NCBI GenBank assembly: GCA_030704615.1
Contig: CM060733.1
Location: forward strand, 19,654,001-19,718,000
Reading direction: 5' to 3'
Source of the DNA: Takakia lepidozioides
Lineage: Eukaryota; Streptophyta; Takakiopsida; Takakiales; Takakiaceae
DNA length: 64,000 bases
The notes beneath the pieces are model-generated. The model was not told the origin of the DNA and did no database searches. It worked only from the letters and a program-made list of their open reading frames with translations. The translations under genes were made by a program, and so were the position numbers. This document shows, in pieces, positions 23,944-36,246 of this stretch (position 1 is the stretch's first letter; every line of letters starts with the position of its first letter).

Positions 23944-26900
23944 TGCTGAAGAGGGGAGACAGTCTGTGGCTGGCTCCTTCAAATAGTAAGCGATGGGGGG
24001 AGCTTTTCTTTCTGGCATACAGCCCGGTCTGGATTACAGTGTTACTCGGAGTTGTCGTCCCCCTTCGCCTCTATGAGGTGAAGAATCTCTTACATGAAGA
24101 AGTTGCTATCAAATGTTCTATCTCCTGTACTCTAGCAGCAAGCCTGATAATTTTGAGCTCACGGCTCCTTTTACTACTACTGATTATTCAGCGTCCAAAG
24201 CCTAGACTGCTTTTTGAAATTTTCAATAAAAACCATGTGTTATCAGTTTAAGATTCCAAGTCGTATTATATATGGATGAAACTATTGCAAATTTCAGAAT
24301 ACTTGGCACAGGACTGGGTGATGACATCTGCTACTTTGTTAAATAGTAGCATTTGGACATTCTGGGCTTACAAATCTCAGGACTGTGTAACCTATTCTCC
24401 TTTGTTTGCTTCTGTTCTTACCCTCGCCCGAAACATGAAGAGACAGAGATGAAGAGTGGGTTGGATGGAGAGGTCATGGAACTGACGGGTATCCAACTGT
24501 TTGGAGATCTTGGAAATGAAGACACCCTTAGCAGTATTGCACCATTTGAAGGGTGGCATTTTTTATTGAATCAGATCCTGATGGATGTATGCATGGGTGG
24601 ATGTGTTGCTCCTTTCCAGTACAGAAGTTCCAGGAGCTGGAGTACCTGCTTCTCGGTCTACTCACTGCAGCTCCTTGCATCATCTTCCCATTCTTCATTG
24701 TTGGCGCTGTATGAGCTCTCTGTTTGCCCTCTCTTTTGCAGTTGATCACTTGTCAATTTTATTACCGTGTTTCCTCATATATCTATCCTGCTCTGTGATA
24801 TGGTAGTCTCTACAAAAGTTTCATCAACTATCCTTTGAGTATGAGTACCTGTTTGACTGCCTAGTACCTGATAGGTGATTAACTGTGTGCAGGAGGATAT
24901 AAGAAGGCCCTGGTACAGACGCTACTGGTTCAAGGTCTGAATTCTACAGGCTGAATAGTTGAGCTGCTCCGTGCTTGTATAGAGTAGGTGACTGATGGTA
25001 ATGGATGTGTGCCTTGCACCGGAAGGTCTCATAGCGGCTGGCAGAAACTTACACAGTGAACTGTCCGGTTTATCCTTGTGCATTGGGATCATCCTCTCTC
25101 TGTCATGGGAGAGACTGATGCAGCTAGACAAAGAGTTAGATGCGCATGTAAGTTCAACCCTTTGTGACTGCAAAACTGATGTCAAAGCATACACGACAAG
25201 ACATAAGTCAGCCTGTTCAGGATGGAGTTGCATGTTCCAATCATAACGAATCTGGTCCGTAGTGGAGTTTTTACTTACTCTATCAGCAAATGTGATGTTG
25301 ATTGGCCTCATTCTAGCAGTACGTGGTGAGTGACATGTTCTCTTCTGTGTCCTTGAAGTTCATTGATAATACTGGAGCAATACTGCTTCTCATGATCAGG
25401 GATGCTGGATGCATGGGTGACAGGCCAATTTGTGGATTGCAATATTTGGATATGTGGGCAACTACTTCTGGACCCATTACTTCTATGTTGTGCTGGGGGC
25501 CACCTACACTTTCCCTTCCTATAAACTCAATCATGTGAGTGAAACCAGGAGTTATAAGCGGGACAAGAGAGCGAGAGGAGCAAAAGAGAGCTTTAGTATT
25601 CAGACACTCATTTGAGGGTGCTCAGCTATTGGAGCAGATGTTCGGCGTGTATATCTTGTGTGAAAAAACTCTAGGCATGGTCATATTTTAGTCTAATATG
25701 GTTTCCTCTTTCTGATTTATCATTCAAATGTAAGTTATTCTGCATTTACATGGATATATAACGTACTTACCAGCAATTTTAGCCTGATCCCCGTTTCTAC
25801 ATATTCCAGGTGCCCCTCACAACATTTTTCTTGACGCAGCCATACTTTCTTTTATACCACTCTGTCTCAAATATGACCCTCCGGAGGCTGAGGCATGCCA
25901 TTCAGGTCAGATCTGCATTATACTCCTTGGTGCAGTTTCCTTAGATTGGGAGTTAAAGTTGGATACTTCTGGATGGTTAGACTGGGTTTCATCTCCTGCA
26001 GGCATGTTCCCTTGACCTACTCCCGTCAACTTCAGGGACCGGGTTGGTGGGGGACACACCCAAGTGTCCAGTCAGTTCAAGGCAAGGCTTCAAGGCAAGG
26101 CACACGAGTCTTGATCTGTATATCCGAAGTTGGACTACTTGGTGGTTAAAAGTCAAGTAGAGTGGAAGTCTACCACTTAGTACACGGACAATAATACCCT
26201 TGTGCTCATGGGGTAGTGATATTCTAAAAGTGGTGGACGTTTTTCTCTCAAGTACATGGATCTCTCTCGTCTCTCTCTTTATAATTCCCTCAAGGGTTTC
26301 ATATTTTCTCAGATATTAAGGGGCATACATTCTAATTGTGAAAGTTCCTCAATGTGGCCATGTTTATGTGAATAATTGCAGCGTGTGCGAGGCCGTTTCT
26401 ATAGGTGGCTAATCCAGGCTGTATGGATTGTCATATTGGCATATGTAACGGCGTTGATGGAAGCTGTCACCATCTCCAATGTGAGTTATATTGTGTCTTG
26501 ATGGTGAGTTTGGTGAGCTTCTCAATGTGACTTGATGGGAGTTCCTCTCAACCCTGTGTAGATGTTGAGAGCAATGGCCTCCAAGACTACCATCAACTAT
26601 TCTGCAGCCCTGTAGGTTTACACTTTTCAAAAGTTTGGATGTGGTATCATTACAACTGGTGGGGTTGATTCTTTCTGCATCTAGTAGGGCATGCCGGTTG
26701 GGCAAAAGAGGCAGGCCACTAATAGGGCTTGGGGTGGATTGCAGTTTCCGTATTATGAAATGGTCGACCGCAAGGCCATGTACAAAGTGGGGTCTTTGTT
26801 CTACGCCTGCTACTTCATTGTCAGCTTTCCCATGTTCATGCGGTAGTGGACTTGCTCCCACCCTCTTGCTGTGATGACACCTTATCTGCAATCCTACAAT

Positions 26901-27448
26901 ATGCTAGCTCCCCAAGTCTGGCCTGTACCTGCATGCATGGACGTATCATAAAAGTTTAATAGGTGGATCACCAGGTTGTTTTGTGTGAAGCTTTAGGTCC
27001 GTTCACTATGAAACCTATGCTAATGTGGCTGAGGTTGTGTTTGCATGAAACCTTCCAACAAAGTGCCCGGAGCAGCCACTTACTGCTACCTTAGCCATAA
27101 TTAGAGGGTGTGGCAGTGAAAGCCCCAGTGTTGGTATGCTTGAGGATCTCACTATGTGCAATTTTGACAACTGTTTGTAGGGTGGACGAGCATCCTCACT
27201 ATGCTTGGACTCTAACACAAGTAGCAGTTGATTCATTGGGGGCTTCAATGCTGGTCACCATCATACTAGACCTGTGGCGAATTGTAATAGGTCCAATTGT
27301 GGATATACCATGGGCGGCGTCACAGAATGATTGTGCACAGTTCGGGCCCCCCTGGCTCACAACATCGTCCAACCCAACTGTTGTGAAGAACTTTGGACAC
27401 TTGTCCACTGTTTCTGGAAGACCAAACTGGAGTGTTCCTGAGTTATAG
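23944..27448 (+). CDS. CPI1: Cycloeucalenol cycloisomerase, eight exons (N-terminal exon unresolved)
   Basis: Opens the 9,19-cyclopropane ring of cycloeucalenol to give obtusifoliol in plant sterol synthesis (EC 5.5.1.9), in ER membranes. Exons: about 23944-24077, 24625-24708, 24893-24934, 25424-25534, 25810-25905, 26382-26480, 26745-26842, 27181-27448; phases agree throughout. Diagnostic blocks: WLAPSNSKRWGELFFLAYSP, FGYVGNYFWTHYFYVVLGA, SNMTLRRLRHA, FPYYEMVDRKAMYKVGSL and WTLTQVAVDSLGASMLVTII, matching the Arabidopsis enzyme closely. Several hydrophobic spans agree with a multi-pass membrane protein. The start codon lies in an upstream exon; ATG candidates at 23555 and 23693 sit just before possible donors but neither is proven. 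The C-terminus runs about 30 residues past the usual end, to TAG at 27446. No stops interrupt any exon. Confidence 0.93.
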
Positions 27449-28926
27449 ATTTCCTTTCCTGCAGGATCCTGAAGGGTTTTATCATATTTCTTGCTCTTGG
27501 TCTCCAGTGGAGGCCTTGGTAGCCTTGACATTCCTTTATGTCACACAAGTGCGCAAGAGCAGCAATTAGCTGTTGGGCCACCTGCAAGGTTTGTTTTCTT
27601 CATGGATGCAAACTGCAGGTGATGGAGGCTCCTGGCTCACCCATTTCTTCCAGAGCAGAAAGGTAGAGGCTGTGGTTTTGGGAGAACAATTGGTACTCAG
27701 TTGCAATGTTGTAGGAATGGTAGAGCAAGACTGGCACCCTTTTCAATAGGACTTTTGTGATCGAATCAAGTGGCAAAATGTCTATCTAGAAGTCATCAAT
27801 TGTAACTCTGTCCCTCAAATGGAGGAACCATTGGCAATTCTCTTCTCTAGATGCATTTACATAGACTGGGGCTCTTTTCCTGCTGATGAGTCTCAAATCT
27901 GGAATACAGATCAGAAAGCTGGGTGTGTGCCGTAGTAAACTTGCGATGAGTTATTGAACCCATACATCTGGCCAGTCAGGCAAGACGCCGCGCACTTTGA
28001 AACTATCATTGGTTTGACAGCTGGATGGAATCATAAATCTCTCCTTGGCTTCAGGAGTTGAGGGTGGAGAGGATTGGGGGGATGAGATGAGAGTTGAAGT
28101 CGGAAGCTGTACAGGAAGTTGGATGGAATTATAAATCCATCTTTGCTGCTGAAAGCCCTAACAAGAACTGGGGAATAGAGCACACATATTGGAGATTAGA
28201 GACACAGCCACAGCATGATTGACCCAGATAGATTTATTATTCCCGCAAGCATAGATGTGAGTATGTGCGTGCTTCCAAACTTGTCAAGCTATCAAATGGT
28301 GCCAATTGTAGATTTTCTTTTCCATCCAACTTTATATACAACTTTCCCTGCAATTTGGTTTCCATGGCTTCAATTTCAACTCCCAAGGATGATGCCAGAC
28401 TCAAACACGACTTTCCCAAGGACTCTGGAAAGTGCCACAGATCAAATAACTGGACACAGTTACCCCTTTCTGTAGTTGGGTTAGCTATGATGGGTGACAT
28501 CCAATGATCCAACATACACACCTCTGTGGCTTTGAACTTGTGCCCTAATCACTGGGCCATCCCTTTGTTGGATGTTGAGAGGTAACCGACCCATCACGTT
28601 GGCCAATTCACTCCACGACCATCTCGAGATCACAAAGAAACTCTCAGAAGGTTTTCTCATGAGCGTAGATCGAAGATAGAATGAAGTCAGTATTCTTATG
28701 AGACAACGTTGGTTGCACAGACACACAAAGCATGCATTAACAAATCAGATGTTTTTTTTCTGGCCTTGTACTCGTGTATTCATACATAGTCATATCTCAC
28801 AGTGGGCGGGGATAATGGGAGTTTGGATTTTATAAGTTATGCGCAGTTGGTCAGTTCACACATGGTAGATAGATTGTAATGGAGATTTGATTCCAGTCAG
28901 GGAGAGCGCGTGAAGGTGGTGCAGGG
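27449..28926. other. Intergenic region, no gene seen
   Basis: Contains the likely 3' UTR of CPI1 and the promoter of the ankyrin-TPR gene. A short repeated phrase (GCTGGATGGAATCATAAATC at 28019, TTGGATGGAATTATAAATCC at 28120) is the only structure noticed. Confidence 0.5.
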
Positions 28927-31900
28927 ATGATGGCGCCTTCCACTCAGTCTGACGCTGCTGGTGCCCTCGCAGGTATGTGTTTTCGGGGTTGTTGGTCTGT
29001 TCGTTGTTTGTTTCATGCTGATCTCATGATGGTAAGGAGGGCCTTTGTTTTCCTCCCTCTAATTACTTTACAAGTGGTACGTGTAAACCAAGAAAGCTCT
29101 CTCTCTCTCTCTCTCTCTCTCTGTGCATGTATGCTGTGGATACTGTGCCAGTAGAAAACTTTCATCCTGAAAGTTGCCCCCACCAAGTTGGCATAGTAAA
29201 GGCCTTTTTCCGGTCTCTCTGTGCTCTCTCTCCACCCCTGTGGCTGCCCCTGCTCTCGAGGAGCTCGTTTCCAGCCTGTCATCCTATTTGCTTAGAAGTA
29301 TGAAACACAAGATTGCAGTTTTGTCTCAAAGTAGGGGCTAGAGGACCGGGTTCGGTGTCATTTGCTCGGGCTCGTTATTTATGATTGTAAACGGAAACAT
29401 GCAATTTCTTGCACCCTACCCCTAGATGAAAATGTGTTGCTTGAGGTTTTGAAGATTTGAATGATTGTCAGTGCAGCTCGGACGAAGGTTGCAAAAGTTT
29501 TGAAAGCTGTGAGTGATGGCAACCTCACCATTTTCAAAGGTTGGTGAAATTTCCCATTAGCTTGACTACTGCAGAAGTCGCATCATGGTTTTTCCTCTTT
29601 GGCACAGTAATTTCCAAATTTCTGTCTGTGCGGCTGTTAGAGACCCATAAAGAATCAAATTACAAATGAACATCGGAAACTCAGGAACCAGTGAATTATG
29701 CAAAGCTCGAGGAAGAATTTTCTCCAATACTAAAAAGAGAGCTATGAGGTGGTTGGTGGCAGATGCGGCATCGTCTGTTGAGGAAGGGCAGGGACTGGCA
29801 AAAGCATTATGTGACTTGAAAGATGCCAATGGCCGAGGCTCTCTCCATTTTGCCGCCCGTGGTGGGAAAGATGAGCTTTGCAAGTACATGCTGGATGACC
29901 TGAGACTTCCTGTGGACCCCAGAGATAATGCTGGTATTGTCAGCATGCTTTTATAAGCTTGAGAAATTGGTCTATCAGAGTATCCCCCCAGCACCGATGT
30001 CCCTCCCTGCCCCTATTTTGTCATTCCCTGGGCCTCACTTGGACTGTGACATTTGCCTTTCTAGCTGGCTTTTTATCTTTCTGCTTTGTTTGTATGCCCG
30101 TGCCTGTGGTACAATGAGTCCTCCTCTTTCTTTCCCTTGGAGTTGATCGTGTCGCCTGGGGAGGGCACAGGCAGTGGCTGATAATAGGGTCACATGCATA
30201 CAGGCGATACTCCTCTCATCCATGCTGCCCGCCAAGGCCACTTTTCCACTGCTCAATGTTTGATCGAGCACGGGGCTGATCCTTCTTCCTCTTCAAATGA
30301 TCTTGGGGCAACTGCATTGCACCATGCTGCTGGAACAGGTCGGGCTTTCTACCCCTCCATCAATGTTCTTTTTGGTTGACTAGGTTTGTGGTCCGATCCC
30401 TAACTTGTCTGCACCCCAAAGATTTTGAACTGTGGAAGGACACCCTATTTGACTTTTCAGTATTCATCATGGTTTGTATTGTCTTGCACCATCTTAACAT
30501 CCACCCTAGGATATGTGCCCTGGACAACTTGTCCACCAAGTTTTCCAAATTGTTTTGAAGAGATTGAGGTAGTTCACGTTCTTGTCATGCAACAAGAATA
30601 TAGTCTCTGATCAGAGTATATGTAGGGATGGTAGACTCTGACAGGTGGATTCAAGCAAACTCTCATGTATGATTAATCTGCTGTTGTGTGATAGGTTCGG
30701 TCGAGTTGATACACCTTTTACTGAATAAGGGTTTGAGTGTGGACCATCCCAGTGCGGCTGGCTCACCATTAATTTGGGCGGCTGGCCATGACCACCCCGA
30801 AGCAGTCCAAGTCCTCTTAGAACATGGTGCCAATGTATGTTCTCCTAAATTTACTTTGAGTAATGTTACAGTGTATTTGTTATATACAGATATCTCAAGA
30901 CCCTTTTCACCTTTTTACATTGTAATTGATAGCTGGTGAAGTAGTTCTCCCAAAGATATCTAGATCTTATCACAGTTGGTTCATATAAAAGCGAGGCCTT
31001 CAGTCTGGTATCATTGGTTGCTGACACTTCAGATATATGTTGCTTGTAATTCGTGATTGACTCTCTAAGATACAAGGCTACAGTCATGTTTGGTCACTAT
31101 GTTTTACAAATTCTTTTTGGAACCAGCTTCTTTTTTCTGTATACATGTGCCCTACAATTTTTTTGTTTCTGTCACCTCTCAGATGTAAATTGAAGGAGTT
31201 TTACTCTGCACTTAAATTGATATGTTTGTCTCCTTCTGCAGCCAAACATAGGGACTGAAGATGAGGTGACCCCTCTACTGACAGCAGCTGCAGCAGGGTC
31301 TTTGGAGATTGTAGAGCTTTTACTGCAGGTGTGCACTTCTTTATATGTTGACAAAAGGGAGATGGTTCTTAGCACGATGTAAACTGCGTGCTTGTAAGGC
31401 ATGATAGCATACATTTGGGCACACCATCAGCTCAAGTCTGAGAGGAACGTTCGACAGACAGCCTAGTATCACAGCGTTGTAACTACATGGTCCTGGATTG
31501 AAACTGAGACAAGCATAAATGGAAATTACTTGTGTACTCAACTCAACCTGGAGTGTCATCGCGAAACTCATCACTAATAATCTGGGATACATATGGTTGA
31601 TCATTTGGGGTGAAAATACAGCTGTGGAAGACCAGTAGGGTGCATAGGCAACTTGCAATTTGTACCACCCAGCATGTTTTTAAGGAGTAGGAATTTCCCA
31701 GCCTCCAAATTGGATGCTGTTTAGGCTGTGGTGGATATAGGAACACATATCATGTGCCCTTTCTTGTCAACAAAGTTGGAAATCGTAACATGTAGGAAGG
31801 TGAAGCGTCCCGTGATGAGATTTACAGATTTGGAATTTTTTTCGAATCAACTGTCACATGAATAACCCCAATTCCTTCATATCTTATACCAACCCTGCTG

Positions 31901-34900
31901 CGTTTCTGCGCCCTTTGTGTAGTGTAAGAGGATCTCAATGTTACTACAGCTGAAGCTACACGGGCAAGAAAATTGAACTATTGCTGAAGCTCTCAGATTG
32001 TTTTGACATTTACAGGTCTGGGTTTTAGTTATGGTTACAGCTTTTTGAATGGTGTGGAAGCTCTCTGTTACCGAGAAACAGGGTGTGAGGCTATGCAGGG
32101 CCCTGGTACAAGAAAGAGGGACGCGGTGATAGGTTATTGTTCAGGGGTCCTTGGTGTTGGTTTTTTGTCTGGGTTGACAAAGGACTAAGTGTACTGGCCA
32201 GTGCAATGGCAGAATGGTGCAGACGTGAATGGTAGTGCTGGTGGGGGAGTTACGCCACTGCATGTTGCAGCTGACAAGGGCGATGAGCGTATGCTGGATT
32301 CTCTGCTTGCTGCGGGGGCTAACCCAAATGCTATTGATGAGGTAACTTTCGCTCTCTCCCTTTCATACCTATGCCACATAGATACTTCCTATCTGCTTAA
32401 ATGTTTTTCCTCGCCACTTCTATCTTTTGGCTTATTCATGCCCAGTGTATGTCGCTCTTAGGGTGATGAAATAAAATTCGCGTAGTCTTATTGCTCTTAT
32501 TAGTGAGCAAAGCTTTCTCTTCAAGATAGAGGCAGAGGGCTATGTTTTGCAGTCAATGTTAAGATGGACACACAACCTTATGTATTATGCAGGAAGATGC
32601 GAAGCCTATACAAGCTGCAGCATTCAAAGACAATCGAGCAATTATTGAGCGTCTTTTGCCCATCACATCTCCTGATCCATCTGTACCTGTGTGGACTGTT
32701 GATGGGCTACTGGCACATGCAGAGCAGTTGGCTGCTGAGGAAGAGGTAGCCTTACACTCAGGGGATGAATATGAGAACACTTATTTTAGATGGATCACCT
32801 AGCAACTGCTTGAGGTAACTTGCTTGATTAGACCGTTTCATGTTAAGGACACGCTACTATTTTATGGAAGGACCTATTGTATTATTGACGGTCAAATATG
32901 ATCTAGTTCCACAAGGGTTTTTTTCTGTGATGTGTTTTATGTCAGGCTGCATATCGGCGTGAGGAAGAGGAGGATGTGAAGAGCAAGGCAGCCAAGACAG
33001 AGAAACCTAAGCTAGTTGAGGCATGACTATCACCATCCACGTGTTATGTGTGCTAGCATCTTCCTCTGTCATCTTCCCCAATTCCCCTTACATTTTTGTC
33101 CGGTATTTTTCGGATGCTTAATGTGAAGGTCATGTGTCGCCCTGGCTTGATGCAGCCAACTTTCGCTTGGGCTTTGTCTGCCACGCTTTATGAATTCGTT
33201 TAAGAAGTTTCATGTTGGGTTTTATGCTGGACACGGTCTGACATCCACAATTGACGACCAACAGGGAGTTTAGTGTTTTCATGAGACATTTGTCCCTCTC
33301 CTCCTGGTTGTTGCAACTAGAACCAGTCTGCTTGAAGTAACATGACAGTGTAGAATGATAGGAGCTTTATTATCGACCTTTCTAAGAGGGACCTCTATAT
33401 GTACTTCGAAGAGTAATGTCTAACCTGCTTCAGTCAACTTGGAGGGGAAGGTATGATATGTCATGTTTGTTTACTCTATGGTTAATTAGTGTCTTTCCTA
33501 GGTTTATGTTTTCATGGTTGTTTTTGGTTGAAATCTTACAGGTTACACCTGACATGAAGCTAGAAGCATTCGAAGCAAAGGCTAGAGGAGATGAGGCATT
33601 TAAGAAAAAAGAGTACATGCTTGCAGTAGATGCCTATACACAGGTCCCTCTCCCTCTCTTCTCTTCTCTTCTCTTCTCTTCTCTCTCTCTCTCTCTCTCT
33701 CATCCTGGGCCCAGAAGGCTACGGCAAACAATGTTAGACACACATGTTTAGAGCAGTCTTGACTTTATCTCTACTCTGGACTGAACTTAATTGGGTTTCA
33801 ATGTTGTTCAAGTGTTGTACTTTCATGTTATCGCTGCAAGTGAAGGACCAAGTCCGGTAAACCTTAACCATATGCTTGGTGTGTTTCTAGTTCACTTGCT
33901 GAATGGTTTAGGTGTGCTGATGACAGGCTATTGACATGGACCCCACCAATGCAGCACTGCTGACCAATCGCAGCCTGTGCTGGGTACGGCTAGGACAGGC
34001 AGAACAGGCACTGGTCGATGCCAAATCAGCTCAACAATTAAAGCCCGACTGGTCTAAGGCCCGCTACCGTGAAGGTTCAGCATTGCGACTTCTCCAGGTT
34101 GTACTCATATTTCTGTTTATTTACCCCTCTCTCTCTCTCCCCAGAAGTCCAGAAGAATTGACCCTGCTAGATGAAGCTGACCTGGTGGTTGTTTTTTTTC
34201 CTAAATCCGTGGTGGATGCCCCAAGACTGTCCAATGAAAGTGAAGTTAGGTCCTTGAACTTAATTCCAGTCTGTGACATGGGTGAGGATGATCTGAAGGG
34301 CCTACCTACCCTCGGCACTAGACTGAATTTTAAACTCAGGGCCTACCTTTGAACAATAATCAGATGCAGAGAGGAAAAAGGAGATTGTAATTGCACCATG
34401 TGCAGGCAGCCTGAAGACAATATCCACTTTGTGATACATTGTCCGGGGTATTCTTACCAGAGAATGACCCACTTCAGGAACATCAAGAACATTGTTCCTG
34501 CACCTCTGCTCACCAACTTCGAAAATCTCGAGGCTGAGCCTAAAGCCTCCTGTTGGGGTCTAATTGCTGGCAGCTCACACACAGCAGATCGACGCTTGTG
34601 TGAAGGGCTTTAGAGAGGATATTTGGAAAGCCCAAATTAATTGTTTATACCATTGTGAGTCCCATCACCGGAGTGCACAAAGGTAGTGTCTGTTCCCTCT
34701 TGTTCCTCCCGAACTGGGCGCAGGGTCTATGGCCACAAGGCTACAGCAAACGTCTTATGAGTACATTCTCTCTCTCTCTCTCCAGATTGACTGTCTAAGA
34801 ATGCTACATTGTCAGCTGTCCCACAGCAAATTAAACTCAGAAGTTCGACCCTTCCGTGGTTGGAGAGCTACCTTAGACATTGGTGGTTCAATGATGGGCT

Positions 34901-36246
34901 CAGGGAAGACAGTCAAGGATGGGGTGGGCAAGGGTCTAGAATAGGACAATGTCATTGGGCCTTTTTCCGAGGATGAGCATGATTCCAACGGCAAGCGGCT
35001 TATCAATTGCCTGGAAGAGCTTCAGCTTTTGACCTTGAATAATAGCTGAAAAGCAGACTCTTTGCAGTGGATTTGTGAAATATTCCAAACTGGGGAACGA
35101 TCCATTGAGGAATATATAATAGTGGGTAAGGAAGCGTTTCCTCAGTGTGCCAAATTGTTGGTTGATAGAACAGATATTGGTAACATTGTCTGGACAGATC
35201 AAATGGTGTATTCTTAACACCAAGATCCGTGAAACGTTCTATTCGAAAGTGGAGCATAGAAAAACTGTGGGGAAGAGGTCAAATTGGAATTTGTCAAGGC
35301 CTCGAAAGAGGCTCTCCCACGCTTTATCAAATCCCTCACCACGGTAAGTCCCACTACTGGAGTGAGCCCCTCACAAAGGTAGTATTCTCCTCTTTTGCTC
35401 TGCCCAAAGTGAGCGCAGGGTCTATGGCCACACGGCTACAGCAAACATTGTCTTGTGGGTACATTCTCTGATAGGAGTTACCCAATTGTACTCCATGAGA
35501 ATTGGAGGCAGAAAATGATCCAGGGCAGGGTCCTTTGTCTTTGAGGACCAGAAGTGCTTAGCAGCTTACCTGCATGAAGCATGCAACTTCTGTGAAATGT
35601 TCTGGGTTTGATTTTTCTATAGTAATGGAGGTTCTGCTGGGTTCTTTGGTTTTGTGTTGTTGGAATCTTATGAATAGTTCAATTGCTCTAACTAAGTGTT
35701 TGTGCGTACCTCTTGCAGCGATTTGAGGAAGCAGCAGATGCATTTTACTCGGGGGTTGTACTCGACCCAGAAAATAAAGAGCTGATTGATGCTTTCAAGT
35801 AAGCCCTCTTTTATACCATCTCTCACACAGACTTGTGTGCACTCAGCGTATTAATGCAAGAAGGCCCAAGCAAATTGGAAGTAAATTAGAAGTACCACTT
35901 TCTGTGGAGCTGAGGCCAGACTGTGTGCACAGGTCCTCCAGACTTTCCACACCCACACAAAGGCAAGGTAACATAGTAGCAATGAGAACGAACCCCCTTT
36001 GTTCTTAAGAGGGTCCATTGTTAAGTTTTGTCAACCTACACTTCAGCAGAGCCAGCAAAGAAATAAAACTTCATATTTTCCTCTTTGAATGGTCTAACAG
36101 TCCTTTGTTTGGTTTATTGACATACTTTCCTCATGGACATGTTTTTATATGATCGTTCGGATTTCATCTTTCACTCATATCTTAGGGATTGCCTCTCTGG
36201 CAGGGAAGCAGTGGAAGCTGGAAAAAGGTTTCATGGGACTGCGTGA
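28927..36246 (+). CDS. Ankyrin-repeat and TPR protein (plant TPR10-like), thirteen exons
   Basis: Probable co-chaperone-like scaffold: ankyrin repeats at the N-terminus and TPRs at the C-terminus. Exons: 28927-28972, 29477-29539, 29763-29933, 30204-30338, 30695-30834, 31242-31328, 32213-32341, 32593-32745, 32946-33014, 33542-33643, 33927-34097, 35719-35798, 36204-36246. Their sum is divisible by three and gives about 462 residues. Ankyrin signatures: GRGSLHFAARGGKDELCKYM, GDTPLIHAARQGHFSTAQCL, GSPLIWAAGHDHPEAVQVLL and GVTPLHVAADKGDERMLDSL. TPR part: ARGDEAFKKKEYMLAVDAYT, LLTNRSLCWVRLGQAEQAL and RYREGSALRLLQ-RFEEAADAFY. The layout and length match the Arabidopsis ankyrin-TPR family (about 456 residues). 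Exon 9 may end at 33014 (GT donor GTTGAG) or 33020 (GC donor); both keep frame. Intron 11 is enlarged to 1.6 kb by LINE sequence. Confidence 0.92.
29096..29122. repeat. (CT)n microsatellite in intron 1 of the ankyrin-TPR gene
   Basis: About 27 bp of CT dinucleotides. Similar short CT tracts occur in the same gene at about 33655-33700, 34126-34140 and 34768-34783, all intronic. Confidence 0.9.
34100..35570 (+). mobile_element. LINE 3'-end fragment inside intron 11 of the ankyrin-TPR gene
   Basis: A near-open frame from about 34143 contains LLDEADLVVVFFPKSVVDAP, then a stop, then CTMCRQPEDNIHFVIHCPGY, the Cx2C-H-C knuckle found after LINE reverse transcriptases. The end near 35540-35580 (EDQKCLAAYLHEA) matches LINE ends at 43.3 and 49.4 kb. 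Within it, 34640-34775 and 35343-35470 are direct repeats sharing GCGCAGGGTCTATGGCCACA. Sense orientation relative to the host gene. Confidence 0.65.
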
